Part shown: positions 1 to 9,223 of the stretch, in pieces
How the letters are laid out: each line of letters begins with the position of its first letter
Numbering within the stretch: the first letter of the stretch is position 1
Origin: Candidatus Melainabacteria bacterium
GTDB taxonomy: Bacteria > Cyanobacteriota > Vampirovibrionia > Obscuribacterales > Obscuribacteraceae
DNA: 64,000 bases
Reading direction: 5' to 3'
Assembly: GCA_017307165.1 (NCBI GenBank)
Contig: JAFKGK010000008.1
Coordinates: forward strand, 124,001-188,000
Notes under the pieces: model-generated
Seen by the model: the letters and a program-made list of their open reading frames with translations, nothing else
What the model was told of the DNA's origin: nothing
The model's database searches: none
Program-made: the position numbers and the translations under genes

Positions 1-30
1 CGAGAGATTTTGGCGGAGTTCGCGCGGAGA

Positions 31-1605
31 CTAAGGATGCGTTTCAGTCTTAGACGGCTGCACAGGCATATAAAAGTCTTTGTAGCCATCCTCTTCAAAG
101 AGCTCGACCACGGGACGATAGCGCCCTTTGACGGACTTGATCAACTCCTCGGACCAGTATCTATAGGGTTCGATCAGACAACCGTCACGGGAGTTGAGGA
201 TCAAGGCACGATATTGTCGCGCAATGATCTTACTCTTGATCTCGCCCAGCCTGGCTCTAAAATAATGCGGGTCGCGCTTCCAAACTGCAAAAAACGTACG
301 TAGATCGACAAACTCCGGCGTCAGATCGTACATGATCGGCAGGGCCGGGTCTTCTGACAGGCAGCGACCACCATTGCCAAAAGAGCCGATGGGGGCGTTA
401 TACAGTTGTTCGCGAGCAAGACCATTGCGAGAGACACCAAGGGCGGTGCTCGAGGCGACACTAAGCATCACGTACAGGCCGACCAGATAAAAGGCAAAGA
501 GCGCAATCAGGTATTTGCGTGAAAAATACTCCGATACCAGGCCTACTATCCAGGCGCAGGCAAAAAGGCTGATCAGTATGTCGTCGGTGGAGGCACATTC
601 GAGGCCCATGGCGTAGATTGCCTGCATGCTGCCAATGATAAAGAGAAAGACGGCCAGGACCACGGCAGAGAGATAGTGTCTGTGCGGTTCGATGCGATCG
701 CCGGAAGCATTGTTGAGATAGTCGGAAAACAATTTGTAAAAGATGCCACCAATAAAAACAGGGGTGAGGGTGAAAAGCCAGAGATCTGCCCCCATCCACG
801 AGAGATGCTGAAATAGCGCAGACCAGATGAAGGGTGCCTGAGCGCTAAAAGACACATGGTCAAAAAATCCACCGCCCGAATACTTGTTTGTCAGCATCTC
901 TGCTGCGACGATGAGAGTGGTGGCGATGGTGGTAAAGACTAGAGACAGACGCCAGCGGCGGCCAATGATGAGGGCGCCGGCGATGGCAGGGACGACGACT
1001 AAAGAGTTTTGCTTGGTCAGACAGGCTAGACAGGCAAGGGTGGCGATGATGATAAGACGCGGCAAGCGCATGATCGAGGCATTGCGTTGCTTGTGAGAAA
1101 GGACGAGGTATTGCTGGATCGACATCAGGAGAAAGGCCAGGGCTAACATGTCAGGTCGGCCCTTGAAAGAATGAGCCCAGACAGTCGTAAATGAGGCAAA
1201 AGTGGCAAAGGAGATCATTTGCGCCATGCGGCTCATGCCAGACAGCGAAAAGATACGCCAGGCCACGCCGAGACAAGCGACAAAAGACACCATTGTCACA
1301 ACGCGCATGAGAGGTAAAACAGGACCGGAGATCTTAAATATCCAGCCGACGACGGCGGGATAAATAGGTGGGTAGATATTGACCACCCAGGGAGCGTGGT
1401 TGAGAGTGCCAAGTGGATAGATATTGCCGCCACTAGCCATAGTCTGGGCTGCCCACAGCGAAGGGCCTTCTGGGCCAAGTGCAAAGGAAGCCGTCAATCC
1501 AAGAGAGAAGGCCTTGTAATAGGCCCATACGAAGCCAGCAAGAAACAATAAAAAGGTCGGCCATAAAAACCGGTAATCCCATTTGCGTGTAAAAGTGCCT
1601 GGCAT
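31..1605 (-). CDS. Polytopic membrane glycosyltransferase-like protein (GT-C type)
   Basis: This 524-residue protein is almost entirely hydrophobic, with about ten or more predicted membrane segments. The first extracytoplasmic loop carries an acidic stretch (GPEGPSLWAA), then NIYPPIYPAV, in the position where GT-C fold (PMT/ArnT-like, family 39) transferases keep their catalytic acid. Such enzymes move a sugar from a polyprenyl-phosphate carrier to a lipid or protein on the outer face of the membrane; donor and acceptor cannot be read here. The start ATG shares one base with the stop of the upstream kinase gene (TAATG), so the two are probably translated together and the kinase may regulate it. 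The final 60 residues are soluble. Family placement is by topology and loop pattern only; it could be an uncharacterised GT-C relative. Confidence 0.75.
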   Translation of the reverse strand: MPGTFTRKWDYRFLWPTFLLFLAGFVWAYYKAFSLGLTASFALGPEGPSLWAAQTMASGGNIYPLGTLNHAPWVVNIYPPIYPAVVGWIFKISGPVLPLMRVVTMVSFVACLGVAWRIFSLSGMSRMAQMISFATFASFTTVWAHSFKGRPDMLALAFLLMSIQQYLVLSHKQRNASIMRLPRLIIIATLACLACLTKQNSLVVVPAIAGALIIGRRWRLSLVFTTIATTLIVAAEMLTNKYSGGGFFDHVSFSAQAPFIWSALFQHLSWMGADLWLFTLTPVFIGGIFYKLFSDYLNNASGDRIEPHRHYLSAVVLAVFLFIIGSMQAIYAMGLECASTDDILISLFACAWIVGLVSEYFSRKYLIALFAFYLVGLYVMLSVASSTALGVSRNGLAREQLYNAPIGSFGNGGRCLSEDPALPIMYDLTPEFVDLRTFFAVWKRDPHYFRARLGEIKSKIIARQYRALILNSRDGCLIEPYRYWSEELIKSVKGRYRPVVELFEEDGYKDFYMPVQPSKTETHP

Positions 1606-4022
1606 TATTGGTCCAACCTTTCATCCGGCACTAGTGAGGCGTAAGCGGGACGAGGGCGAAATTTTTTGTTAAACGAAACTGAGCGGATTGTATCCATGAC
1701 GATGTATTGCTGGCCGATCGCGATTTCTTGTAGGTTGGGCACATCAGCAAACTTGTCGAGCATACTCGTCTGCATGGAGCCTTCAATCTCGATCCGCTTG
1801 AGACCAGGTATGGCAAGGTCAGGAACACTATCGGAAAAGAGGGTGAAATTGCCTTCAAAGCCAAGAGTTTGCAATGCCCGACAGTGCCTGACCCAGGCCG
1901 GCAATTGGTGCATGCGACCGACTACAAGATGCTTGCAACCGCGCCAGGCGACTGGCGCCAGACGTTCGCCGGTCTGAGGCATGCCATCTATACAAAGCAC
2001 GTCAAAGGGCTTGAGCTTTTGCAGTCGAGCCTTGATCTCAGGATTTTCAGGGACGACATCCGCCATAGCGCAGCCGTCGATGCGCAAAAAGCGCAAGCGA
2101 GGATCTGACACCATCTGTAGTATTGTGGCACCACTCCCTTTGCCTCCAAAAAATTGGATTTTGTCGAGACCCTCAATTTGTTTTGCGGCCTTCCATAAAA
2201 GATCAACATCGGATCCCGAGCCTTTAAATGAGTGCAGAGAGTCCATATTGCGCAAAAAATCAAAATCGGCTGATTTAAAGTCATAGCAACCATGCAACTC
2301 GAGCGAGCGGATTTGCTTAAATGCGCCAAGTTTTTGGATCACTGCTGGCGAAATAGTGTCGCAATCGATGGCAAGCTGCTTTAGATTGGGCCACCCTTTG
2401 ACCCCTTCGAGCATGGCAGCAAAGATCTTGTCATTGAGCGGCTCATGGTTGCCCGTGAGTACCTGTTGCATAGAGTAAGAGGGAAAAATATGTACGGAAT
2501 TGATCAATGCCCCGTCGAGACCGCGCAAAAGCTCTGGTTGCTTGCACATGGAAGAGCCGGTGTAATAGATCAGGCGACTGCCGGGTGGAAATGCATAGCG
2601 ACCGGGCTTGTTGCTAGAGATAAAATTGCGATTGGCGTCGGGATGCAGGACGATAAAGTATCCACCCGCGATAAGCATGGGAAAATTGACGACGAGATAA
2701 GGCTTGCCTTTGATGGTCTCAGCGTGGAGAAAGCTCTTTGGCTTCACAGCAGATTTATAAGGAGGCAGATTGGCGATTTTGTCTGCATCGGGCACTTGGA
2801 CAAATCGATCGACGGCGGCCTTGGTGCCAGCATCGCTAAAGGTTAACATGCCGCTGACGTATTCACCACGCGCAGACGGCGACTTGAGCTTTGCTTTGTG
2901 TTCTGCCGCTGCAACTTTACTCGCGTTATAACTGTTCCAGGCATAGATACCGCATCCGATACCACCAAGCACAAGAGTGATGGCCCCCAACACCACCGCA
3001 ATCTTGCGCATTTTATCTTTTGCGACAGCTTGTCTGATCTCCTCGTCGTCGACCTCTACCGGGATGCTATCAGGATCTTGAGCGACAAGCGCGTGCTTTT
3101 GCATGAGCTTTTTGAGCTCCTGCAGCGAGCGTGCAAAAGCGTGCATATCACTAAAGCGATCATCTGGATCTTTGGCCAGGCACAACTCGAGGCAATCGTT
3201 GAGAGCTTCGACGATTTGTTTTGGCTTTTTAGCCTTAAATTGCAAAGACTGAAAACTATCGCCCTGGATGTACGGGATGGGCGCCTCGATATGCAGCATC
3301 GCCGTCTCAGAAAATTTGCGCCCTCGAAATGGTGGCTCCCCCGTCAATAGCTCGAACATCGTGCATCCAAGGGCATAGATATCGGTGCGATTGTCAACCT
3401 GACCGCCAGTGAGTTGTTCAGGACTCATATAAAACGGGCTGCCCAATACCTCGCCTTCAGCTGTGAGCGCCTGCCCGTCCTCTTGTTGCTGGGTTAGCTT
3501 GACTATACCAAAGTCGACCACCTTGACCTGGATGCGGGCTGCATCGCTCAATGCTGCGGACTCGTCAAAATTGCTCAAAACAAGGTTGGCAGGCTTGATG
3601 TCACGATGCACGAGACCGTGGCCGTGAGCAAAGGACAGTGCGCTAGCGGCGCGGAGCATGATCTCTATGGTTTCTTCTAGATTAAAGCATTGGATGTCCT
3701 GTAGATAATCATGCAGGCTCCGGCCTTCTAAGAGCTCCATGGCAATATAAGGATTGACGCCGTTATCGACGCCGAGGTTGTAGACCTTGACTATGCCTGG
3801 ATGGTCGAGGCGAGCGATGGAACGCCCTTCGTTTTGAAAACGCGCCCAGGCATTAGCGGTACAGGCACGCGTGTCGAGCAGCTTGAGTGCAAAAATGCGA
3901 TCTAGATGGAGGTGACGCACGGCATAGACTGTCGCCATGCCGCCCTCACCTAAAAATCTCTCTACCCGGTAAACATTGTCGATGATCTGACCGGGCGCAT
4001 ACCGATTGTTGTTATCAGACAA
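1605..4022 (-). CDS. Transmembrane Ser/Thr protein kinase with LRR-like ectodomain
   Basis: An 805-residue PknB-type receptor kinase. The kinase domain covers residues 15-300: glycine loop GEGGMATVY (25-33), ATP lysine K47, catalytic HRDIKPAN (139-146), DFG at 170-172 and a GSPFYMSPEQ activation-segment end. All catalytic residues are present, so activity is expected. A single membrane span follows (about 340-365, starting MRKIAVVLGAITLVLGG). The extracytoplasmic half has repeated LxxLxIxxC-like strands (for example LKQLAIDCDTIS, LRFLRIDGCAM), suggesting a degenerate leucine-rich-repeat sensor. It is the first gene of a two-gene operon with the membrane glycosyltransferase, overlapping it by one base. 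Two close paralogues lie at 6857-11622. The ligand and phosphorylation targets are unknown. Confidence 0.93.
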   Translation of the reverse strand: MSDNNNRYAPGQIIDNVYRVERFLGEGGMATVYAVRHLHLDRIFALKLLDTRACTANAWARFQNEGRSIARLDHPGIVKVYNLGVDNGVNPYIAMELLEGRSLHDYLQDIQCFNLEETIEIMLRAASALSFAHGHGLVHRDIKPANLVLSNFDESAALSDAARIQVKVVDFGIVKLTQQQEDGQALTAEGEVLGSPFYMSPEQLTGGQVDNRTDIYALGCTMFELLTGEPPFRGRKFSETAMLHIEAPIPYIQGDSFQSLQFKAKKPKQIVEALNDCLELCLAKDPDDRFSDMHAFARSLQELKKLMQKHALVAQDPDSIPVEVDDEEIRQAVAKDKMRKIAVVLGAITLVLGGIGCGIYAWNSYNASKVAAAEHKAKLKSPSARGEYVSGMLTFSDAGTKAAVDRFVQVPDADKIANLPPYKSAVKPKSFLHAETIKGKPYLVVNFPMLIAGGYFIVLHPDANRNFISSNKPGRYAFPPGSRLIYYTGSSMCKQPELLRGLDGALINSVHIFPSYSMQQVLTGNHEPLNDKIFAAMLEGVKGWPNLKQLAIDCDTISPAVIQKLGAFKQIRSLELHGCYDFKSADFDFLRNMDSLHSFKGSGSDVDLLWKAAKQIEGLDKIQFFGGKGSGATILQMVSDPRLRFLRIDGCAMADVVPENPEIKARLQKLKPFDVLCIDGMPQTGERLAPVAWRGCKHLVVGRMHQLPAWVRHCRALQTLGFEGNFTLFSDSVPDLAIPGLKRIEIEGSMQTSMLDKFADVPNLQEIAIGQQYIVMDTIRSVSFNKKFRPRPAYASLVPDERLDQ

Positions 4023-4083
4023 AACGGAAGGCCTTGAGCGCTACACACTAATCATGTACCCGCTACCTGCCGGTTAATAAGCG

Positions 4084-4785
4084 CTATTTGCCCGACCATT
4101 CGGCGATCTGAGAGTTTTTGTAAGACGACCATTCGCGCTTGTTGATGGTACTGGGATCGTGATCGGAGACATGAGTTTTGGGGTCGGAGATCTTATTAAA
4201 ATCTCGCACGGCAATCTGTGCCATTTCTCGCGCCATGGGGCTGGAGCCATTGACGGTCTGATTTTCAAAATATGCTCGCGGTCTGATGCCGTAGTCGTCC
4301 AATCGTCCATATCGTCCGCCAGCAGCATCCATATCATTGAGTACGTTATCGAGATAGGCGAGGTGCATCTTGGCGGCAGCTTTGGGGTCTTTAGCGATGA
4401 GACCTTCTTTCATCTCCTCATATCGCTTCTGACTGTTTTCTCTGGCTAGCTGCTGGGACGTCTCCCGATCAAAGCCAGCTACGCGCTCGTACTTTGCGAT
4501 TTCGTCGCGTTCAAAGGTGCTGAGGTCCTTCATCATTTCACGCACAGCTGCTCGCGGTCCCTGAGTCTGCCAGATAGAGACGGCGTTGTCCACGTGAGGC
4601 TTTTGCACATCATCGGCGATAGTGAGAGCCGGCAATGCATCGGCGGCACGCGCCGAGTCCTTGGCCTGCCCGAGGCCTTTACTCATGCGGGCCTCAGCAA
4701 ATTGAGGGTTTTCGCTGATTGTATTAGATGCATTAGGTGAAAAATTTTCGGATCTTTCGAGAGATTCGGAGCTTTTGGTGGCCAT
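4084..4785 (-). CDS. Hypothetical soluble protein, 233 aa
   Basis: I do not recognise a family. The product is hydrophilic and mostly helical by composition, with a low-complexity Ser/Asn/Glu-rich first 35 residues and no signal peptide or membrane segment. A central charged helical stretch (about 85-150) is followed by AAGGRYGRLDDYGIRPRA near residue 175. An AAAGGA Shine-Dalgarno sits about eight bases before the ATG, which supports this start. It is transcribed alone, divergently from the glutathione peroxidase gene and downstream of nothing obvious. The style (disordered N-terminus, then a compact helical domain) resembles the LysM protein at 49.1 kb, which also has a helical C-terminal half, but I cannot show homology. 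Confidence 0.7.
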   Translation of the reverse strand: MATKSSESLERSENFSPNASNTISENPQFAEARMSKGLGQAKDSARAADALPALTIADDVQKPHVDNAVSIWQTQGPRAAVREMMKDLSTFERDEIAKYERVAGFDRETSQQLARENSQKRYEEMKEGLIAKDPKAAAKMHLAYLDNVLNDMDAAGGRYGRLDDYGIRPRAYFENQTVNGSSPMAREMAQIAVRDFNKISDPKTHVSDHDPSTINKREWSSYKNSQIAEWSGK

Positions 4786-4902
4786 GGTGCATATCCTTTG
4801 CTTATTGACGGGGGAGAAATCTGTTTGGGCTGCTTACACATGGCAATTTAAAGAGCCAAAATGACAAATGTGTTACGCTGCTCCGACATGGAGGAGACCC
4901 TT

Positions 4903-5547
4903 ATGTTGCGATCAAAGACCAATGTTTTATTGACGGTTATAGGACTGGCCTGCTCGACTGCGCTTGGTTTATATCTATTGCCAGGGTCAGCGGTTAACGC
5001 GGAGTCTGCCGCAGGCAAGCCTGATCCCAAGCGCGCTGTTGTCAAAAAGGAGTCTGATGTGGCTGATACTGTGTACGAGTTTAAGGCTAAGACGCTCGAC
5101 GGCCAGGATAAAAGCCTGAGCGATTATCGTGGCAAGGTCCTGCTCATAGTCAATACCGCCAGTAAGTGCGGCTTTACGCCTCAGTACGAAGGCCTCGAAA
5201 AACTCTACAAGGACAATAAATCTAAGGGTTTCGAAATTCTGGGCTTCCCCTGCAATCAGTTTGGAGCGCAAGAGCCAGGTGATGCAGCGGAGATCGGTGC
5301 ATTTTGCAAAAAAAACTATGGCGTAGATTTTCAGATGTTTGAAAAAGTGGATGTAAATGGCGAGAAGGCTCATCCACTATGGAAATTTTTACAGAGCGAA
5401 AAGCGTGGTGCATTCAATACCGAGTCGATAAAATGGAATTTCACCAAATTTTTGGTGGATCGCAATGGGGTGGTCCAAAAGAGATACGCACCTAATGTCA
5501 AGCCCGAAGATATCGCCGCGGATATAAAAAAGATGGTGGATAAATAA
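4903..5547 (+). CDS. Exported glutathione peroxidase (Cys type)
   Basis: A thiol peroxidase of the GPx family that reduces hydrogen and lipid hydroperoxides; bacterial Cys forms usually take electrons from thioredoxin. Residues 1-33 form a signal peptide or anchor (hydrophobic 8-26, then GSAVNA), so it acts outside the cytoplasm. The peroxidatic cysteine is C89 in NTASKCGFTPQY, the conserved glutamine is Q119 in GFPCNQFG, and the WNFTKFLVDRNG block supplies the active-site Trp and Asn. C117 may be a resolving cysteine. The start at 4903 is chosen because GGAGGAG lies six bases upstream; the longer frame from 4861 has no such site. Its stop overlaps the next start (TAATG), so the two genes are coupled. 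Confidence 0.95.
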   Translation: MLRSKTNVLLTVIGLACSTALGLYLLPGSAVNAESAAGKPDPKRAVVKKESDVADTVYEFKAKTLDGQDKSLSDYRGKVLLIVNTASKCGFTPQYEGLEKLYKDNKSKGFEILGFPCNQFGAQEPGDAAEIGAFCKKNYGVDFQMFEKVDVNGEKAHPLWKFLQSEKRGAFNTESIKWNFTKFLVDRNGVVQKRYAPNVKPEDIAADIKKMVDK

Positions 5548-5996
5548 TGCATTCTGTTGCATTCAAGTCTTGGAGCGCCCTGGCGATACTGGTATCACTA
5601 TTGGTGCCCGCCCTAGCGGCAAACAGCCAGGATACAGGGCGGGCACCAAACACTAAGCGCACCACCAACCCAGCAGCAAACTCTAAAAAACCAGTCGGAG
5701 CGATTACCAAGGCCAAAAAACCTGCAAAATCTCAAACTGCCGAGAGCAAGGTGAGTGACGAGCAGGCCGTAGCCAAGGTCATGCTATTGCCAGAAGTAAA
5801 AGAATTTTGGCAGCAAGGCCAATTGCCTGCCAATAAAAAAATGGGCACGGCCAAGATTGAAGTAGAGCCTGGAGAAGGCGACGACAAGGGCAATTGGATA
5901 GTACACGTCTACACGCTAATGTCGGACCATACTGCTACTATGGGCTGGTATAGAGTCGATAGGCGAACTGGGGCCGTATCGTCGATGATGCCTTGA
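5547..5996 (+). CDS. Secreted hypothetical protein, PepSY-like C-terminus
   Basis: A 149-residue exported protein. Residues 1-25 form a signal peptide ending at VPALA/ANSQ. A Lys/Ala/Pro-rich linker (26-65) leads to a small domain (70-149) containing GNWIVHVYTL, GWYRVD and a final TGAVSSM. The order of strand, WYRVD and xTGxV resembles the PepSY/lipoprotein-like cystatin fold found in many secreted bacterial proteins, but the match is by eye. Its ATG overlaps the glutathione peroxidase stop by one base, so the two are made together. A role near that peroxidase in the periplasm is inference. It ends 22 bases before a convergent TPR gene. Confidence 0.75.
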   Translation: MHSVAFKSWSALAILVSLLVPALAANSQDTGRAPNTKRTTNPAANSKKPVGAITKAKKPAKSQTAESKVSDEQAVAKVMLLPEVKEFWQQGQLPANKKMGTAKIEVEPGEGDDKGNWIVHVYTLMSDHTATMGWYRVDRRTGAVSSMMP

Positions 5997-6017
5997 CCGA
6001 CCGCCTTGTATCTATGC

Positions 6018-6860
6018 CTAAGGCTCCAACTCTTTGGTAAAAGCTCGCACTTTATCGCGATCTGCGGCTGCCTTTCGCTTTTCACCCATCCCATCCAATA
6101 TTTCTGCTCTCAGTGCATACAGCCCAGCCTTTCCCGGCTGCAAGCCGACTGCAGCATCTGCATCTTTGAGCGCCAGGGCATATCTTTTTTGCCTCAGATA
6201 TAAACGAGCACGGTTTTCGCGATTGGTCGCCAACTCAGGATGCAAGTCGATACACTTTGTCAGATCCGCTTCATATTTTTTGTCGTCATGGGCATCGCGA
6301 TACAAGACGGCGCGATCTTTATAAGAGCGGTCGCTCAGGGGATTGAGCCGCACAGACTCATTTAAGTCAGCCAATGCCTTTTGTCTTTCACCCAGATCCC
6401 GATACGCCAGTGCACGCCCTCTGTACATATCAGCCAAGCGCTCCGCGCTTTCGCCTTGCGTAATGGCCAGAGTGTAAAATTTGACCGCAGACTTAAAATC
6501 AGAAAGATGCAAATAGCAAAGGGCAAGGCGCTCGTTTTCGCGCTTTGTCGACTTGCCGCGCTTGCGATTGATATCACGCAAGGTAATAAAATCGGACAAA
6601 GCATGCTCATAGGCACCTATCTTAAAATATGCGTTGGCGCGACCTTTGAGAGCTTGTGTATTGTATGGGTCCTTGCGGAGGATTACAGAAAAACTCTCCG
6701 CAGCCCCTTTGTGATCGCGATCGACAGCTCTTTGCTTTGCTTTATCGATCTGGCGGTCGATCTCCAAATCATGCGAACGCCCGTCCGCTGCCGAAACCGC
6801 ATACAGCAGGACGCAGAACAAAATAAAATAAGTATGTTTGATCAACAAGCGGATAGTCAT
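6018..6860 (-). CDS. Secreted or membrane-anchored TPR protein
   Basis: A 280-residue protein with an N-terminal hydrophobic signal (residues 5-25, ending YAVSAADG). About five to six tetratricopeptide repeats follow, for example AYFKIGAYEHALSDFITL, ALAYRDLGERQKALADLN and ARLYLRQKRYALALKDAD, each with the typical small residues at positions 8, 20 and 27. TPR arrays bind partner proteins. The gene overlaps the upstream kinase by four bases (ATGA), so it is the last member of a three-gene operon after two receptor kinases. A likely role is as an extracytoplasmic scaffold for, or output partner of, those kinases; the partner cannot be identified from sequence. Confidence 0.87.
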   Translation of the reverse strand: MTIRLLIKHTYFILFCVLLYAVSAADGRSHDLEIDRQIDKAKQRAVDRDHKGAAESFSVILRKDPYNTQALKGRANAYFKIGAYEHALSDFITLRDINRKRGKSTKRENERLALCYLHLSDFKSAVKFYTLAITQGESAERLADMYRGRALAYRDLGERQKALADLNESVRLNPLSDRSYKDRAVLYRDAHDDKKYEADLTKCIDLHPELATNRENRARLYLRQKRYALALKDADAAVGLQPGKAGLYALRAEILDGMGEKRKAAADRDKVRAFTKELEP

Positions 6861-9223
6861 CTGGGGGCCAAAATGATATTGCGTGGCAAGGTTGCATTTG
6901 GACCTAGACTACCAAATCCGTAGGCCGAACGGATACGTTGCTGTGCCAGCTTGTCCATCTTGATATAAACATGCGGATTTTTGCGTGCATACATTTTTAG
7001 CAACTGCGGATCGGCGGTACTGCCATAAAAAAACACCATCCGTGGTTTGTGGAGCGAATATATCGCATCGAGCGCGTTTTTGTCGAGTTGATAATCCTGC
7101 AGCAATACCAGGGTGATCTGGGGGTTTTCGTCGATCGCTGCAAAAATATCTTTGGTCAATTTATCATTTTCGCCAACTATTGCAGTATCGGATGCTACCT
7201 CAAAAAACTCTGTCTTATTATCCTTGGGATTGTGCTTGAGAGTTATCCACTCCATCTGCAAATAAGGCTTGAGCTTGCGCAAAAAATCACCACTGATATT
7301 GGTGCCATTAAACTCAGTGTGCATCACGTGCAATTGGCTTGCGACGTGCGGCTTGCCAGCAACAGGATAAGTGCAATCAGTAAATATCAAACGATCAATC
7401 TTTTTGCGTTTCGCAAGAGCATGCATCACCTCGTCGTCGATCTGCATTTGGCTGAGATTAATACCTTTGAGTTTGGTTGAGGTAGCAAGAGGCGCTATAT
7501 AACCAGCAAAATCCTTGCCATTAAACAGAGTCAGGGTAGTGAGCAACCCCCAATGATCGGATCGCAGATCACCAGAGAGCTCTTTGTCAGCATTGTGCAC
7601 CATGAGTTGTTCGATTTGCCCAAGCTGCATATAATCATGCACTAGATTTTTGGGCAAAAAGGGAAATAGCTCAAGATCCAGCAAACGGAGCTCTTTATGT
7701 GCTCGGGCAATCGCCAGAGCGTTTTGAAAAATGCTAGCAATATCTTGTGGATTGCTAGCGTTTTGTTCACGGAGATCCTGCGTTAGCGACTTGAGGTCCA
7801 AGCCGCTGACCGTCACTTGAGGCCCTAAAACTGTCGCACTGCGTGCATCACGCAAAAAGCCCGCCTTAGGCACAAGCACTGACCAGGCTACTTTGCCGGT
7901 CTCAGCCCCAAAATCATACCCTACCTTTTTGTTGACAATTTCCTCAAGCGGAATCTTGTGCTCCACATTTTTTTTGGAAACCAATTTGAGAAAGCCGATA
8001 TCATCACCAGAGCGTTTGATAATCGTAGCTGCGGCATCGGTGAGTGTGACAGGACCTACCGACAGGTCCGGCTTGGCCAAGGAACTCTCCACTTTTTTAG
8101 CCGGCTTATAAAATGTCAGAACGATCGCACCTGCGGCAAGCCCCAATAGACTAATGGCAAGTGTAGTCCCGATCGCAATACGCGCCGACTTGCTCAATCG
8201 ATCCCACCACCCAGCGACTTGGATTGCAGAAATCTCCTGCGATTGATCCAGATCACTCTGCTCGATATTGCCATATGGTCGGGGGGTGCGCATCGTGAGC
8301 GATGCCACCGGCCGCCCCGTCAGATCAGCCCTGAGCTCAGACAGGGCCACGGACAGCTCGCGCATCGAACCATATCTATGCTGGGGATTTTTGGCCATCA
8401 TGCCTTCTAGCACCTGATCGATGAGATCCAATTGCTGACTGCTCAACTGAGCAAGTGGACTATCCGCCATCAGCGTCAGCTCGGTAAAAGTCGGCACAGG
8501 ATCGCTAATATGCATCTGGGCAGTCTCGGCAAAGGTGCGACCGCAATATGGCAACTCACCCGTCACGATCTGGTAAAAAGTCACCCCAAGGCTGTATATA
8601 TCAGACTTGAGCGTGACTGCCTGTCCGACAAACTGCTCAGGACTCATGTAAAAAGGACTGCCAACAATTTGTCCCGCTGCAGTAAGAGACTGCCTTTGAT
8701 CCTTTGCAATACCAAAGTCGAGTACTTTAACAAAGTCCTGTGATTTGACACCCACCGGTGGTGATACCAGCATGAGATTGGCGGGTTTCATATCTCGATG
8801 TACGATGCCTTTTTGATGAGCAAGATATAGAGCATCCGACACTTGAGAAATGATATCGATAGCGCGCAAAATGGGCATAGCGCCATAGTTTTCGAGATAT
8901 TGAGCGAGACTCTGTCCATCGAGGACTTCCATTACTAAATACGGCAACTGACCATTTTCGACACCAAAATTGTAGACTTGCACTATATTGGGATGCTGTA
9001 GACGAGCGATGGTGCGCGCCTCATTTTGAAAACGGCTCAGCAAAACCGGGTCCGTACCAGTATCACGCAAGACTTTGAGAGCGAGGATCTTGTCCATTGC
9101 CAGATGTCGGACGAGATAAACAGAGGCCATACCGCCAGCACCCAGGGGCGACATGATCTGATAAGCACCATCAAAGATGGCACCCGGCACTAGTTCTCTG
9201 TTAGCATGATCATGCCCGCTCAT
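6857..9223 (-). CDS. Transmembrane Ser/Thr protein kinase with LRR-like ectodomain
   Basis: A 788-residue receptor kinase closely related to the next gene upstream. The kinase domain has LGAGGMASVY (27-36), ATP lysine K50, HRDMKPAN (142-149) and DFG at 169-171. The activation segment ends GSPFYMSPEQF. All key residues are present. A linker of about 60 residues leads to one membrane span (roughly 345-365, IGTTLAISLLGLAAGAIVL). The extracytoplasmic half contains short repeated strands such as LRLLDLELFPF, LTTLTLFNG and LKGINLSQM, suggesting LRR-like repeats. It overlaps its neighbours by four bases on both sides, so kinase, kinase and TPR protein are co-translated. The signal sensed is unknown. 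Confidence 0.93.
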   Translation of the reverse strand: MSGHDHANRELVPGAIFDGAYQIMSPLGAGGMASVYLVRHLAMDKILALKVLRDTGTDPVLLSRFQNEARTIARLQHPNIVQVYNFGVENGQLPYLVMEVLDGQSLAQYLENYGAMPILRAIDIISQVSDALYLAHQKGIVHRDMKPANLMLVSPPVGVKSQDFVKVLDFGIAKDQRQSLTAAGQIVGSPFYMSPEQFVGQAVTLKSDIYSLGVTFYQIVTGELPYCGRTFAETAQMHISDPVPTFTELTLMADSPLAQLSSQQLDLIDQVLEGMMAKNPQHRYGSMRELSVALSELRADLTGRPVASLTMRTPRPYGNIEQSDLDQSQEISAIQVAGWWDRLSKSARIAIGTTLAISLLGLAAGAIVLTFYKPAKKVESSLAKPDLSVGPVTLTDAAATIIKRSGDDIGFLKLVSKKNVEHKIPLEEIVNKKVGYDFGAETGKVAWSVLVPKAGFLRDARSATVLGPQVTVSGLDLKSLTQDLREQNASNPQDIASIFQNALAIARAHKELRLLDLELFPFLPKNLVHDYMQLGQIEQLMVHNADKELSGDLRSDHWGLLTTLTLFNGKDFAGYIAPLATSTKLKGINLSQMQIDDEVMHALAKRKKIDRLIFTDCTYPVAGKPHVASQLHVMHTEFNGTNISGDFLRKLKPYLQMEWITLKHNPKDNKTEFFEVASDTAIVGENDKLTKDIFAAIDENPQITLVLLQDYQLDKNALDAIYSLHKPRMVFFYGSTADPQLLKMYARKNPHVYIKMDKLAQQRIRSAYGFGSLGPNATLPRNIILAPR

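Noticed and set aside
2445..3350. Plus-strand frames of 133 and 150 codons
   Set aside because: Both antisense to the receptor kinase with clear motifs on the minus strand.
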